Shown piece after piece: positions 38,101 to 48,491 of a stretch of 64,000 nucleotides of DNA. The notes below the pieces were generated by a model, which saw nothing but the letters and a program-made list of their open reading frames with translations, searched no databases and had not been told where the DNA came from. Within the stretch, counting starts at the first letter, position 1. The number at the start of each line of letters is the position of its first letter. Made by a program: the position numbers and the translations under genes. This DNA comes from Viscum album (taxonomy: Eukaryota > Streptophyta > Magnoliopsida > Santalales > Viscaceae). The stretch spans positions 12,538,001 to 12,602,000 of the forward strand of contig OY728142.1 of the NCBI GenBank assembly GCA_963277665.1, in the 5' to 3' direction.

Positions 38101-38592
38101 ATGAGAACACAACATGATGGTGTTATGGTTACTGCCACAACAGATTGTTAGGCCAGTGCATCAGATAGTAGACCGCGATTTGAAAATGTGGGTTATTATG
38201 GAGTTGTTGAGAAAATAATAATATTGGATTATTACTCTCATGGACGAGTCATAATGATGAAATACCATTGGTTTGATTCGATGATGAGACATGGCACATT
38301 TATTGATGATTGTGGATTTAGAGTAATTAATATGACTCGCACTCTTGCTACTGAAGAACCATATGTGTTGGCATCAATGGCTAAACACGTTTTTTATGTC
38401 AAAGACCAACTTCGACCTGAATTTGGTGTCATAGTTGAAGTAATTCCAAGACATATTTTTGATGATGGTGATGATGGAATTGACACTGTCCCTAGCTCCA
38501 TTGGAACCAATCCATTTTTATCTTTTGATGACTCAAATAGCTCAATTGTTAGAGTTGATTGTGAACCTGAAGTTGTGGTTGAAAATATATAG
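35168..38592 (+). pseudogene. TNP2-type CACTA transposase, broken
   Basis: Begins at MDRSWMY just after a TTACAG acceptor. Domains in order: Transpos_assoc (35168-35500; YPCSNYVGR); TNP2 core (about 35700-37030); DUF4218-like part (37190-37590; FFTCKLHLTIHIPTE); DUF4216-like part (38188-38480; YHWFDSM). In the TNP2 core, conserved Asp residues are seen in LSCDGFNPFG (36133-36162) and VRTYDACSKD (36348-36377), followed by MMSGWSTKGKLSCPIC with its paired Cys. Frameshifts or stops fall at about 35645, 35870, 35960, 36498, 37029 and 38086, and introns appear near 37726-37818 and 37900-37965. TNP2 cuts and rejoins the element ends in the nucleus; this copy should not make full protein. Confidence 0.93.
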
Positions 38593-38693
38593 AATCATTC
38601 ATCCATGTTCTTGATTCTTTTCGTTTACCTCGAGTTGGGTTGTTAAGTTTAGTAATATTCAAATTCATTTAGTATTGATCACAAATATGTTTT

Positions 38694-39232
38694 AGCTAAC
38701 TTGACCGTTATGTGAATTTTTAATGTTTATTGGTTGCAGTTTTATTTGAATTGCATTTTCTAATTTGGAATTGAACTGTATTCAAACATAGTCAAACAAT
38801 ATTTCTAACTTGTTGAACATTACAACTTGTATGATTTATTAAATCCATTCAAGCTCTTCTAAAACAATTGATAGCTGACTTGACCGTTATGTGAATTTTC
38901 AATGTTTATTGGTTGCATTTTTATTTGAATTGAATTTTCTAATTTGGAATTGAACTGTATTCAAACATAGTCAAACAATATTTCTAACTTGGTGAACATT
39001 ACAACTTGTATGATTTATTAAATCCATTAAATCTCTTCTAAAACAATTGATAGCTTAATTGACCATTATATGAATTTTCAATGTTTATTGGTTGCAGTTT
39101 TATTTGAATTGCATTTTCTAATTTGGAATTGAACTGTATTCAAACATAGTCAAACAATATTTCTAACTTGGTGAACATTACAACTTGTATGATTTATTAA
39201 ATCCATTCAAGATCTTCTAAAACAATTGATAG
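38694..39232. repeat. Three tandem 179-bp repeats between CACTA genes
   Basis: Units start at 38694, 38873 and 39052, each opening AGCTxACTTGACCGTTATGTG and containing TTGGTTGCA then TTTTATTTGAATTG and CATAGTCAAACAATATTTCTA. They are nearly identical to each other (only a few differences per unit), which contrasts with the decay of the flanking gene. They lie after the transposase stop and before the second gene, so they may be the first gene's 3' end or the second gene's promoter. Confidence 0.9.
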
Positions 39233-39371
39233 TTAAATTACCTATGAATCCCCTATTTCCCTCATATATTTAGTTTTTTGGGTTACACATTATTTTTCTT
39301 TTTCTAATTAATTACATATTTGTTTTCAAAAGCATGAAATAAAGCCAATTAAAGAGAGACGAAGGAAAAAA

Positions 39372-41610
39372 ATGATGGAGAGCAATCGTCGAATGACGGA
39401 GATGGGTGTTCCACCATTAGTGCCAATAGTGAGTACTTTATTTCAAATTGATATATTTAAAGAATATATAATGTCATGTGATTAATTTTTTTGTAAACAT
39501 TTTTGTAGGATCCACCTATACATCGACAGTTATTCGACGAGGAGCCTAGTACTGGTCCTAGTACATAGGCCGGTGGTACGAGGAGGGTTTGTACCAGAGG
39601 TGGATGAGCAGCTACGCATACCCGACTAGACCCTGCCCCTCCCACTGACATGTCATCCTTCCCACATTCTGATCCTAGTGTGTCGTTAGAGACACACGGG
39701 ATATTTAGGCCTCCCATGTTTTCGCTACCTTCTGCATCTTCTGGCCCATCATTTTCACATCCCATGATGATTCCCACTCCTCAGTCAGTATCCGGTCAGA
39801 CAGATGTCCCATCTTCTTTTCCTTCTACTTCTGTCTTTCTGAGCTTCTATATTCCATCGTCTTCGACTCCTGTTCCACCACAGGGTGTTCCATCAGTTTC
39901 TGTGGATCCAGCGGCACTCAGCGATCAGACCGGCACAGGTATATTTATAGAACCCTAACAAATTTTTATAGAAATATTTATTTTCATTATAACATGTTTT
40001 GATAAAATATTTGTTTTTCTTTCATGAAAGATACATCTACTGATAGGAGGCATGGGAGGGGGCGTACACGCATGCGTTAGGTGTGGAACTGCCGCACATA
40101 GGTTATGGTGGATTATAATGAAGACAACCAAATGGTTGAGAAAACAGGGCAGCAATGTCGGAGTTTTTTGGCGATGCTTGCCAAATACTCCGACATCATT
40201 CCCGTCAGCCCGCTATCATGGAGACATTTTCCACATGAGGTCAAGGATAGAGCTTGGGCAGAGATATGGGTAAAAAAATCTATTCTATTTAATGCCATGA
40301 ATTATTTTTGTATTTATATGAATTAATATTTTGATTTCAGCTTCGATTTAATTTTCTCGATGGTGAGGGTGGACGATCGGAATGTCTAAAGGATTTAGGC
40401 GAGATTTGGAGAGCCTACAAGCATGAGTCGTATATTGGCTGGGTTGCTAGAGTTGGCACTAAGTTAGAGGTGACACCAGTTGTGGATGATTATCCTATAA
40501 AGCAGTATCGTCAGATGATTACTCATTGGACGAGTACTCAGTTTAAGGTATTAATAACATTTGAGGTATTTAAATAATAACTTTCATGTTTTTCATTAAT
40601 ACTATCTGTTGCATTTTCGAATTTTATTTAGGAATCATCTAGAAAAAATAAAAAGAACATTGATGCAAAAAAATACCTCCACACACTGGGACGCACTACG
40701 ATGCCTGATCATGAGAGGAAGCAGGTATAACAATTGTTTATAAGTTTTCTTTATGACTTACACTTTCTTTTGTTTCTTCAATTATTTAATATTTTGCTAA
40801 AGTTTTCATATAAATTTAGTTTTCAATGTCATTATAGATGCAAATAAAAAATATTGAAGGACGCGTGCCTCAAGCAAAACTTTTTTTCTCGAGTAGACGG
40901 AAAAAGGATGGAAGTGCCGTCAACGAAGCGACTCAGCAGCAGATCGTAAGTTTTAATCTGTTGAATTTATTTTTTAATATCTATTTTGTAACTTAATGAT
41001 ATATTTATATTTGTAACAGGATGCTTTAGAGGCCATCGATGCCCAAGAACTAGACAATTTTGGGCCAACAGATCACTTACATCAGGTGTTGGGAGAGGAG
41101 CATTCTGGTAGAGTACGCTGCCGACCTAGGATAGCCCCGATGAGGTATTGGCCCTCCTCAGGTACGAGTTGTAGTGCCACCGAGCTACAGCAAGTTAGGG
41201 CACAGGAAGAACAGGCTGAGAAAAGGGCCACAGAGATGGCAGAACAGTCTGCTAGGGAAAACAGTGCGTTTATGAAATTTATTAAAGTTCTATGTCCTAC
41301 ACTTCCAGCAGAGGCCATCCCAGCTTTTGATGAGTATATTTCGTCGATACGTTCTATATACGGTGCACCAGGTGGCAGTTCTAGTGGTGGTTAGGATGAT
41401 GTATAGCTTGACGATGATGATGGCGAGGAGTCTAATGCAGAAGAGGAGGGAGAGGAGGAGGGCGAGGCGGGTGGCGAGGGCGAGGACGAGGGCGAGGAAG
41501 AGGAGGAGGGTGAGGGCGAGGACGATGATGGGGACGAGGAAGAGGGTGATGATGATGATGGTGATGATGGTGATGGTGATGTGGGACAAGTTGATTCATT
41601 ACATTTTTGA
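39372..41610 (+). pseudogene. Second CACTA gene, Transposase_24 (Ptta/En/Spm) type
   Basis: Exons inferred from GT/AG borders and continuous reading: 39372-39428, 39509-39938, 40031-40269, 40341-40547, 40632-40723, 40838-40945 and 41020-41610. The N-terminal part is Ser/Pro-rich. The conserved core runs from AMLAKYSDIIPVSPLSWRHF through EIWRAYKHESYIGWV, HWTSTQFK and KYLHTLGRTTMPDHERK, as in the plant Transposase_24 family. It then has a helical Gln/Glu-rich segment and a Gly/Asp/Glu acidic tail. In-frame stops: TAG at 39566, a TGA in the same exon, TAG near 40055, and TAG at 41392 and 41404 that cut off the acidic tail. Several could come from CAG or CGA by C-to-T change. In En/Spm the partner protein binds subterminal repeats; that role is assumed by analogy. 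Confidence 0.85.
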
Positions 41611-41740
41611 CTGATATTACTGAGATTTGATATTTAATCTATTCTAGTTGTTGGTTTTATCTAGACTCGTAGTATAGTATTGGAGTTGAGTTATTTTTAT
41701 ATATTATCTGTTTTTATGGATTTTGTTGTCTTTTAGTGGT

Positions 41741-42225
41741 TGTGTGTTTGGAAACCCCCCTCCTTCTTGGACCCTGGACAACCCCCCATCCTCCTCCCTG
41801 GACCCCGGACAGCCCCGTCGGACAGCACCCCAGACAGCCCCCCACCTTCCTCCCCGGACCCCGGACAACCCCTCGGACATCCCCCCAGACAGCCCCCCAG
41901 ACAGCCCCCCCCCCACCCTCTTCCTTAGACCTCGGAAAACCCCCCGAACAGCCCCGGACAGCCCCCGGACAGCCCCCCGAATAGCCCCCCGGACAGCCCC
42001 CCCACCCTCCTCCCTGGACCTCAGACAGCACCCCGAAGAGCCCCTCAGACAGCCCCCGGACAACCCCCCAGACGGCCCCCCCACCCTCCTCCATGGACCC
42101 CGGACAACCCCCTGGACAGCCCCCCGCATAGCCCCCCCACCCTCCTCCTTGGACCCCAGACAGCCCCCCGGACAGCCCCCCCACCCTCTTCCTTGGACCC
42201 CGAACAACCCCCCGCACAGAGGATT
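41741..42225. repeat. Poly-C minisatellite (G-rich on minus strand)
   Basis: About 0.48 kb in which the plus strand is mostly C: irregular units built on CCCCGGACAGCCCCCC and CACCCTCCTCCCTGGACC. Runs of four to ten C are repeated dozens of times, so the minus strand could form many G-quadruplexes and the plus strand i-motifs. All the long Pro-rich or Gly-rich frames through here on both strands are products of the low complexity. It sits directly after the second transposase gene and against the satellite array. Base composition is opposite to the rest of the window. Confidence 0.95.
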
Positions 42226-45200
42226 CTCATAAAATGGACAACATTTTAAGTACATACGGAAAACCGACCAAACGCATTCAGATTGTGTCGATACATTATC
42301 ACAATGATCCATGGGTCATATGTGACGTGTATGAGTCAACCCCGCCTCAATACAAGGTGCGGTGTGGCCGCCACCACTCGAAGTGTCTGCCTTTTGTTTC
42401 AAAAGGACGTCATTTTAATTGAAAAACACAACTGGCATACGGAAAACCGACCAAACGCATTCGGATTGTGTCGATACATTATCACAACGATCCATGGGTC
42501 ATATGTGACGTGTATGAGTCAACCCCGCCTCAATTTGAGGTGCGGTGTGGCCGCCACCACTCAAAGTGTCTGTCTTTTGTTTCAAAAGGACGTCATTTGA
42601 AGTGAAAAACATCAATTGGCATATGGAAAACTGACCAAACTCAATCGGATTGTGTCAATACTTTATCACATTGATCCATGGGTCATATGTGACGTGTACA
42701 AGTCAACCTCGACTAAATCTCAGGCACGGTGTGGCCGGAATCACTCTAAGTGGCTCTCTTTTGCTTAAAATGAACAACAATTTAAGTACATACAGAGAAC
42801 TGACCAAACGCATTCGGTTTCCATTGAAACTTTAGGAGAACGATCCATGTGTCATTAGTGATGTGTACGAGTCAACGCCACCTCAATCTGAGATGCGGTG
42901 TGGCTGGCACCACTCAAAGTGTCTGCCTTCTATTTCAAAAGTACGTCATTTTAATTGAAAGACATCAACTGGCATACGGAAAACCGACCAAACGCATTCT
43001 TATTGTGTCGATACATTAGCACAACAATCCATGGGTCATATGTGACGTGTACGAGTCAACCCCGCCTCAATCCGAGGCGCGGTGTGGCCGCCACCACTCA
43101 AAGTGTCTGTCTTTTGTTTCAAAAGAATGTCATTTGAAGTGAAAAACATCAACTGGAATACGGAAAACAGACCAAACGCATTCGGATTGTGTCGATAATT
43201 TAGAACAACGATCCATGGGTCATATGTGATGTGTACGAGTCAACCCCTCCTGAATCTAAGGCATGGTGTGGCCAGAATCACTCTAAGTGTCTCTCTTTTT
43301 CTTAAAATGGACAACAATTTAATTACATACGAAAAACCAACCAAACGCATTCAGTTTCCATTGAAACTTTATGAGAACGATCCATGGGTCATATGTGACG
43401 TGTATGAGTCAACCCCGCCTCAATCCGAGGCGCGGTGTGGCCGCCACCACTCAAAGTGTCTGTCTTTTTCTTAAAATGGACAACAATTTAAGTACATACA
43501 AAAAACCCACCAAACGCATTCGGTTTCCATTGAAACTTTATGAGAACGATCCATGGGTAATATGTGACCTGTACGAGTCAATTCCGCCTCAATCTGAGGC
43601 GCAGTTTGGCCGGCACCACTCAAAGTGTCTGCCTTTTGTTTCAAAAGTACGTCATTTTAATTGAAAAACATCAACTGGCATATGGAAAACCGACCAAACG
43701 CATTTGGATTGTGTCAATACATTAGCAAAACGATCCATGGGTCATATGTGACGTGTACGACTCAACCCCGCCTCAATACGAGGTGCGGTGTAGCCGCCAC
43801 CACTCAAAGTGTCTGTCGTCTGTTTCAAAAGGACATAATTTGAAGTGAAATACATCAACTAGCATACGAAAAACCGACCAAACTCCTTCGGATTGTGTCA
43901 ATACTTTAGCACAACGATCCATGGGTCATATGTGATGTTTACGAGTCAACCCTGCCTCAATACGAGGCGCGGTGTGGCTACCACCACTCAAATTGTCTGT
44001 CTTTTTCTTAAAATGGATAACAATTTAAGTACATACGGAAAACCAACAAAACGCATTCGGTTTACATTGAACCTTTAGGAGAACGATCCATGGGTCATAT
44101 GTGACGTGTAAGAGTCAACGCCGCCTCAATCCGAGGCGTGGTGTGGCCGGCACCACTCAAAGTGTCTGCCTTTTGTTTCAAAAGTACGTCATTTTAATTG
44201 AAAAACATCAATTGGCATACGAAAAACCGACCAAACGCATTCGGATAGTGTCGATACATTAGAACAACGATCCATGGGTCATATGTGACATGTACGAGTC
44301 AACCCCGCCCCAATCTGAGGCACGGTGTGGCCTCCACCACTGAAAGTGTCTGTCTTTTGTTTCAAAAGGACGTTATTTGAAGTGAAAAACATCAACTGGC
44401 ATACGGAAAACTGACCAAATGCATTCGGATTGTATCGATACTTTAGAAAAACTATCCATGGGTCATATGTGACGTGTACGAGTCAACCTCGCCTGAATCT
44501 GAGGCATGGTGTGGCCGGAATCACTCTAAGTGGCTCTCTTTTTCTTAAAATGGACAGCAATTTAAGTACATACGGAAAACTGACCAAACGCATTCTGTTT
44601 CCATTGAAACTTTAGGAGAACGATCCATGGGTCATATGTAACGTGTACGAGTCAACACCACCTCAATCTGAGGTGCGGTGTGGCCGGCACCACTCAAAGT
44701 GTCTGCCTTTTGTTTCAAAAGTATGTCATTTTAATTGAAAAACATCAACTGGCATACGGAAAACCGACCAAACGCATTCAGATTGTGTCAATACATTAGC
44801 ACAATGATCCATGGGTCATATGTGACGTGTACGAGTCAACCCCGCCTCAATACGAGGTGCAGTGTGGCCGCCACCACTCAATGTTTATGTCTTCTGTTTC
44901 AAAAGGACATAATTTGAAGTGAAATACATCAACTGGCATACGGAAAACTGACCAAACACATTCGGATTGTGTCGATACTTTAGCACAATGATCCATGGGT
45001 CATGTGTGACGTGTACGAGTCAACCCCGCCTCAATCCGAGGCACGGTGTGGCTGCCACCACTCAAAGTGTCTGTCTTTTCTTTAAAATGGACAACAATTT
45101 AAGTACATATGGAAAACTGACCAAACGCATTCGGTTTCCATTAAAACTTTAGGAGAACAATCCATGGGTCATATTTGACATGTACAAGTCAAATCCGCCT

Positions 45201-47095
45201 CAATCCGAGGCGCGGTGTGGCCGGCACCACTCAAAGTGTCTGCCTTTTGTTTCGAAATTATGTCATTTTAATTGAAAAACATCAACTGGTATACGGAAAA
45301 CTGACCAAACGCATTCGGATTGTGTCAATAGATTAGAAAAACGATCCATGGGTCATATGTGATGTGTACGAGTCAACCCTGCCTCAATCCGAGGCCCGGT
45401 GTGGCCGCCACCACTCAAAGTGTCTGTCTTTTGTTTCAGAAGGTCGTCATTTGAAGTGAAAAACATCAACTGGCATATAGAAAACTGAACAAACGCATTC
45501 GGATTGTTTCAATACTTTAGCACAACGATCCATGGGTCCTATGTGATGTTTACGAGTCAACATAGCCTTAATCTGAAGCACGGTGTGGCCGGAATCACTC
45601 TAAGTGGCTTTCTTTTGCTTAAAATGGACTACAATTTAAGTACATACGGAAAACCAAACAAACGCATTCGGTGTCCATTGAAACTTTAGGATAACGATCC
45701 ATGGGTCATATGTGATGTGTACGAGTCAAGCCGCCTCAATCCGAGGCGTGGTGTGGCCAGTACCACTCAAAGTGTCTGCCTTTTGTTTCAAAAGTATGTC
45801 ATTTTAATTGAAAAACATAAACTCGCATACGGAAAACTGACCAAACGCATTCTAATTGTGTCGATACATTAGAACAATAATCCATGGTTCATATGTGATG
45901 TGTACGAGTCAACCCCGCCTCAATTCGAGGTGCGGTGTGGACACCACCACTCAAAGTGTCTATCTTCTGTTTCAAAAGGACATAATTTGAAGTGAAATAC
46001 ATCAACTGGCATACGGAAAACCGACCAAATGCATTCGAATTGTGTCGATAATTTAGAACAACGATCCATGGGTCATATGTGACGTGTACAAGTCAACCCT
46101 GCCTCAATCTGAGGCACGGTGTGGCCTCCACCACTCAAAGTGTCTGTCTTTTTCTTAAAATTGACAACAATTTAAGTACATACAGAAAACCGACCAAACG
46201 CATTCAGTTTCCATTGAAACTTTAGGAGAACGATCCATGGGTAATATGTGATGTTTACGAGTCAACGCCACCTCAATCCAAGGCATGGTGTGGCTGGCAC
46301 CACTCAAAGTGTCTGCCTTTTGTTTCAAAAGTACGTCATTTTAATCGAAAAACATCAACTGGCATACGGAAAACCGACCAAACGCATTCAGATTGTGTCG
46401 ATACATTAGCACAACGATCCATGGGTCATATGTGACGTGTAAGAGTCAACCCCGCCTCAATCTGAGGTGCGGTGTGGCCGCCACCACTCAAAGTGTCTGT
46501 CTTTTGTTTCAAAAGGTTGTCATTTGAAGTGAAAAACATCAACTGGCATACGGAAAACCGACCAAACGCATTCGGATTGTGTCGATACTTTAGAATAACG
46601 ATCCATGGGTCATATGTGAAGTGTACGAGTCAACCCTGCCTTAATATGAGGCACGGTGTGGCCGGAATCACTCTATGTGGCTCTCTTTTTCTTAAAATGG
46701 ACAACAATTTAAGTACATACGGAAAACCGACCAAACGCATTTGGTTTCCATTGAAACTTTCGAAGAACGATCCATGGGTAATATGTGACATGTATGAGTC
46801 AACGCCACCTCAATCCGAGGCGCGGTGTGGCCGGCACCACTAAAAGTTTCTGCCTTTTGTTTCAAAATTATGTCATTTTAATTGAAAAACATCAACTGGC
46901 ATACGGAAAACCGCCCAAACGCATTCGGATTGTGTCGATACATTAGCACAATGATCCATGGGTCATATGTGATGTGTACGAGTCAACCCCGCCTTAATCC
47001 GAGGTGCGGTGTGGCCGGTAGCTCTCCAGGTGTATGTATTATGTTTAAAATGGACATTATTTCAAGTAAAAATATATGGTATACAAAAAAACGAT
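42226..47095. repeat. Satellite-like array: 27 monomers, 537-bp higher-order repeat
   Basis: The phrase GATCCATGGGTCATATGTGA marks 27 monomers from 42306 to 46953. Spacings follow the pattern 184, 184, 169 bp, which sums to 537 bp, and recur with only one break (two 169-bp steps in a row at 43210-43548). The three monomer types differ at the join: TTTCAAAAGTACGTCATTTT, TTTCAAAAGGACGTCATTTG, and the shorter TTAAAATGGACAACAATTTA. Each monomer holds a GC-rich dyad (CCGCCTCAATCCGAGGCGCGG) and several CpG sites. The last copy fades at about 47040-47095. Repeated short frames of 60-100 codons are by-products of the array. Confidence 0.95.
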
Positions 47096-47340
47096 CAAAT
47101 TATGAATTGACTTCCGGATTCCACATATAATTGTCATCTAAATTTTAAATTGAATTCTAAATGAATTATTTATGTTTATAATTATGTTATGAATTCTAAT
47201 TTAATTATTGATGTGTATAGTTCCACCATTATATGTTAAATGTGTATGAATTTGTTCTCTATATGTAAGTGTTAGTTGGTTATTGCAGGTACAATAATTT
47301 TATATGTATGTGTTAGTTTATTGAAGGTACAATAATTGGA
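47096..47340. other. AT-rich spacer between satellite array and 3' end
   Basis: About 245 bp, very AT-rich, with a short duplicated phrase (TATATGTAAGTGTTAGTT at about 47260 and TATATGTATGTGTTAGTT at about 47301, each followed by TTGCAGGTACAATAATT or TTGAAGGTACAATAATT). No gene is visible. Confidence 0.6.
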
Positions 47341-47759
47341 TTGAAAATGAGAGGAAACCCACAAAATGAGACCCGGTGGGCAAATTGGAGAGCCGGTGGT
47401 CAAATTGGAGAGCTGCTGGGTAAATTACAGAGCTGCTGTGCAATTTTCCCAGTAGAGGCTATGCCAACGGTTCAAAACCGTTGGCATAGAATTTGTAGGT
47501 ATTTTTTTACCAATGGTTCATAGAACCATTGGGAAAAAGGATATATTGGGTTTTTTCCAACGGTTTGCCAAACCATTGGGAAAAACATGATAATTTTGTG
47601 CATTGTATCCCAACGGTTTTCGAGAACCGTTGGGAAAAACTTTTCCCAACGGCTTACTTCCCTACGGTTTGCAGAAATGTTGGTATAACATATACCAACG
47701 GTTCTGCATCATTTCCCAACAGTTCTAAACCGTTGGGATATCCTGTATTTCTAGTAGTG
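47341..47759. repeat. CACTA 3' subterminal hairpins and terminal repeat
   Basis: Opens with three short near-repeats around TGGGCAAATTGGAGAGC (47385-47445), then about twelve copies of CCAACGGTT or AACCGTTGG arranged as facing pairs (for example 47553-47585 and 47608-47636), like the left end. The terminal repeat CTAGTAGTG ends at 47759, followed by the TAT duplication. Confidence 0.92.
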
Positions 47760-48470
47760 TATATGTCACTTTGAGAGCAGTATTTTTCCTCTTTACTAAA
47801 ATCTTGTGATCTTTATCTTTATCATTCATTTATACTTCATAAATCATCAATGTTCCAATAAATTCATTCATTGTGAAATTATTGAGAGGTGATGACTAAT
47901 GAATAACTATAGTTATGACATCCCATTTTGAGGGAAGTACTCTTAGTACTTTAAGTACTTGATTATATTGATTTATGGGATCTCCCAAGGCATTATGTGA
48001 ACCTTCCATTCATCTATGTGATGATTTCAACATCAAACATTCTAAAGGTGTATAACTTTAGATTTGATGTATAATATCTCATCTATTTAATGTTGTTTGT
48101 TCCTTTATATGAGATAGCTATTTTTTTCCACATCTCATAGGCAGTAGGACTTTGTGATACAAAATTATATTTATCTGGTCCAAGTCCACATATAATAGCA
48201 TTTATTACTTTTGAATTGTTGTTATATTCAGCTTCTATTTTGGAAGTCCAAGTCTTTGGTTTTTAGGAATCAAATAAGGAGTAATGATCTTTGAATAGAC
48301 TTTGAATCCAAGATTTTTTTGATAGATAATAATTTGTAATTTCCATCATCCATAATTTTCATCTTTAAATTATGGAGAATGAACCATAAGCATGCCTTCT
48401 TTTGGATAATCCATTATCATATTCTTTGTATAGACATTATTCTTTTAAACATTATATATCTTTATCACAA
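47760..48470 (-). pseudogene. Element C gag, N-terminal half
   Basis: Continues element C's gag on the far side of the CACTA element. On the minus strand the last stretch before the insertion reads in pieces as LPSKWDVITIV, then LNNFTMNEFIGTLMIYE and finally TALKVTY. This corresponds to the Sirevirus gag text with LPSKWEAKV, LEELIGSLMTYE and IALKA. Upstream fragments are decayed but contain a CDEMWKKIA-like run near 48125. It starts close to the primer site at 48478. Stops and frame changes are present. The CACTA element therefore landed a little upstream of the zinc knuckle. Confidence 0.75.
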
Positions 48471-48477
48471 AATCTCA

Positions 48478-48490
48478 CCTCTAATGCCAA
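48478..48490 (-). promoter_or_regulatory. Element C primer-binding site
   Basis: On the minus strand TTGGCATTAGAGG, two changes from TTGGTATCAGAG, the initiator tRNA-Met complement. It directly abuts the 5' LTR start at 48492, confirming minus orientation. Confidence 0.75.
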
Positions 48491-48491
48491 T

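Larger units (their letters stand above)
33077..47759 (+). mobile_element. CACTA (En/Spm) DNA transposon with satellite array
   Basis: A 14,683-bp element starting CACTACTGGAATTCTGG and ending CCTGTATTTCTAGTAGTG. The inverted ends agree at the first seven bases and again after one mismatch. An exact 3-bp duplication TAT flanks it (33074-33076 and 47760-47762), the length made by CACTA transposases. It interrupts element C's gag. It contains subterminal hairpin arrays, a TNP2-type transposase gene and a second Transposase_24-type gene, both plus strand. It then has a poly-C tract and a long higher-order satellite array. Both genes have stops, so autonomy is lost, but ends and subterminal sites look usable in trans. 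Confidence 0.97.

Noticed and set aside
41327..41614. Arg-rich 95-codon frame overlapping the second CACTA gene end
   Set aside because: It is the +1 shadow of the GAG/GAT-rich acidic tail.
41704..42312. 202-codon Gly-rich frame (minus) and 169-codon Pro-rich frame (plus)
   Set aside because: Both come from translating the poly-C/poly-G minisatellite, where stops are rare in all frames.
42234..46843. Many similar 60-123-codon frames suggesting a small-protein gene family
   Set aside because: They recur with the 537-bp repeat, drift in frame between monomers and contain stops at repeat junctions. They are a by-product of the satellite.
42226..47095. Regular repeats resembling a CRISPR array
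   Set aside because: Monomers are 169-184 bp and tandem throughout, with no short repeat and unique spacer alternation. The context is a plant transposon.
42226..47095. Claim that the window is centromeric
   Set aside because: The satellite is bounded by CACTA transposon sequence on both sides and is only 4.9 kb. Higher-order form alone does not show centromere identity.
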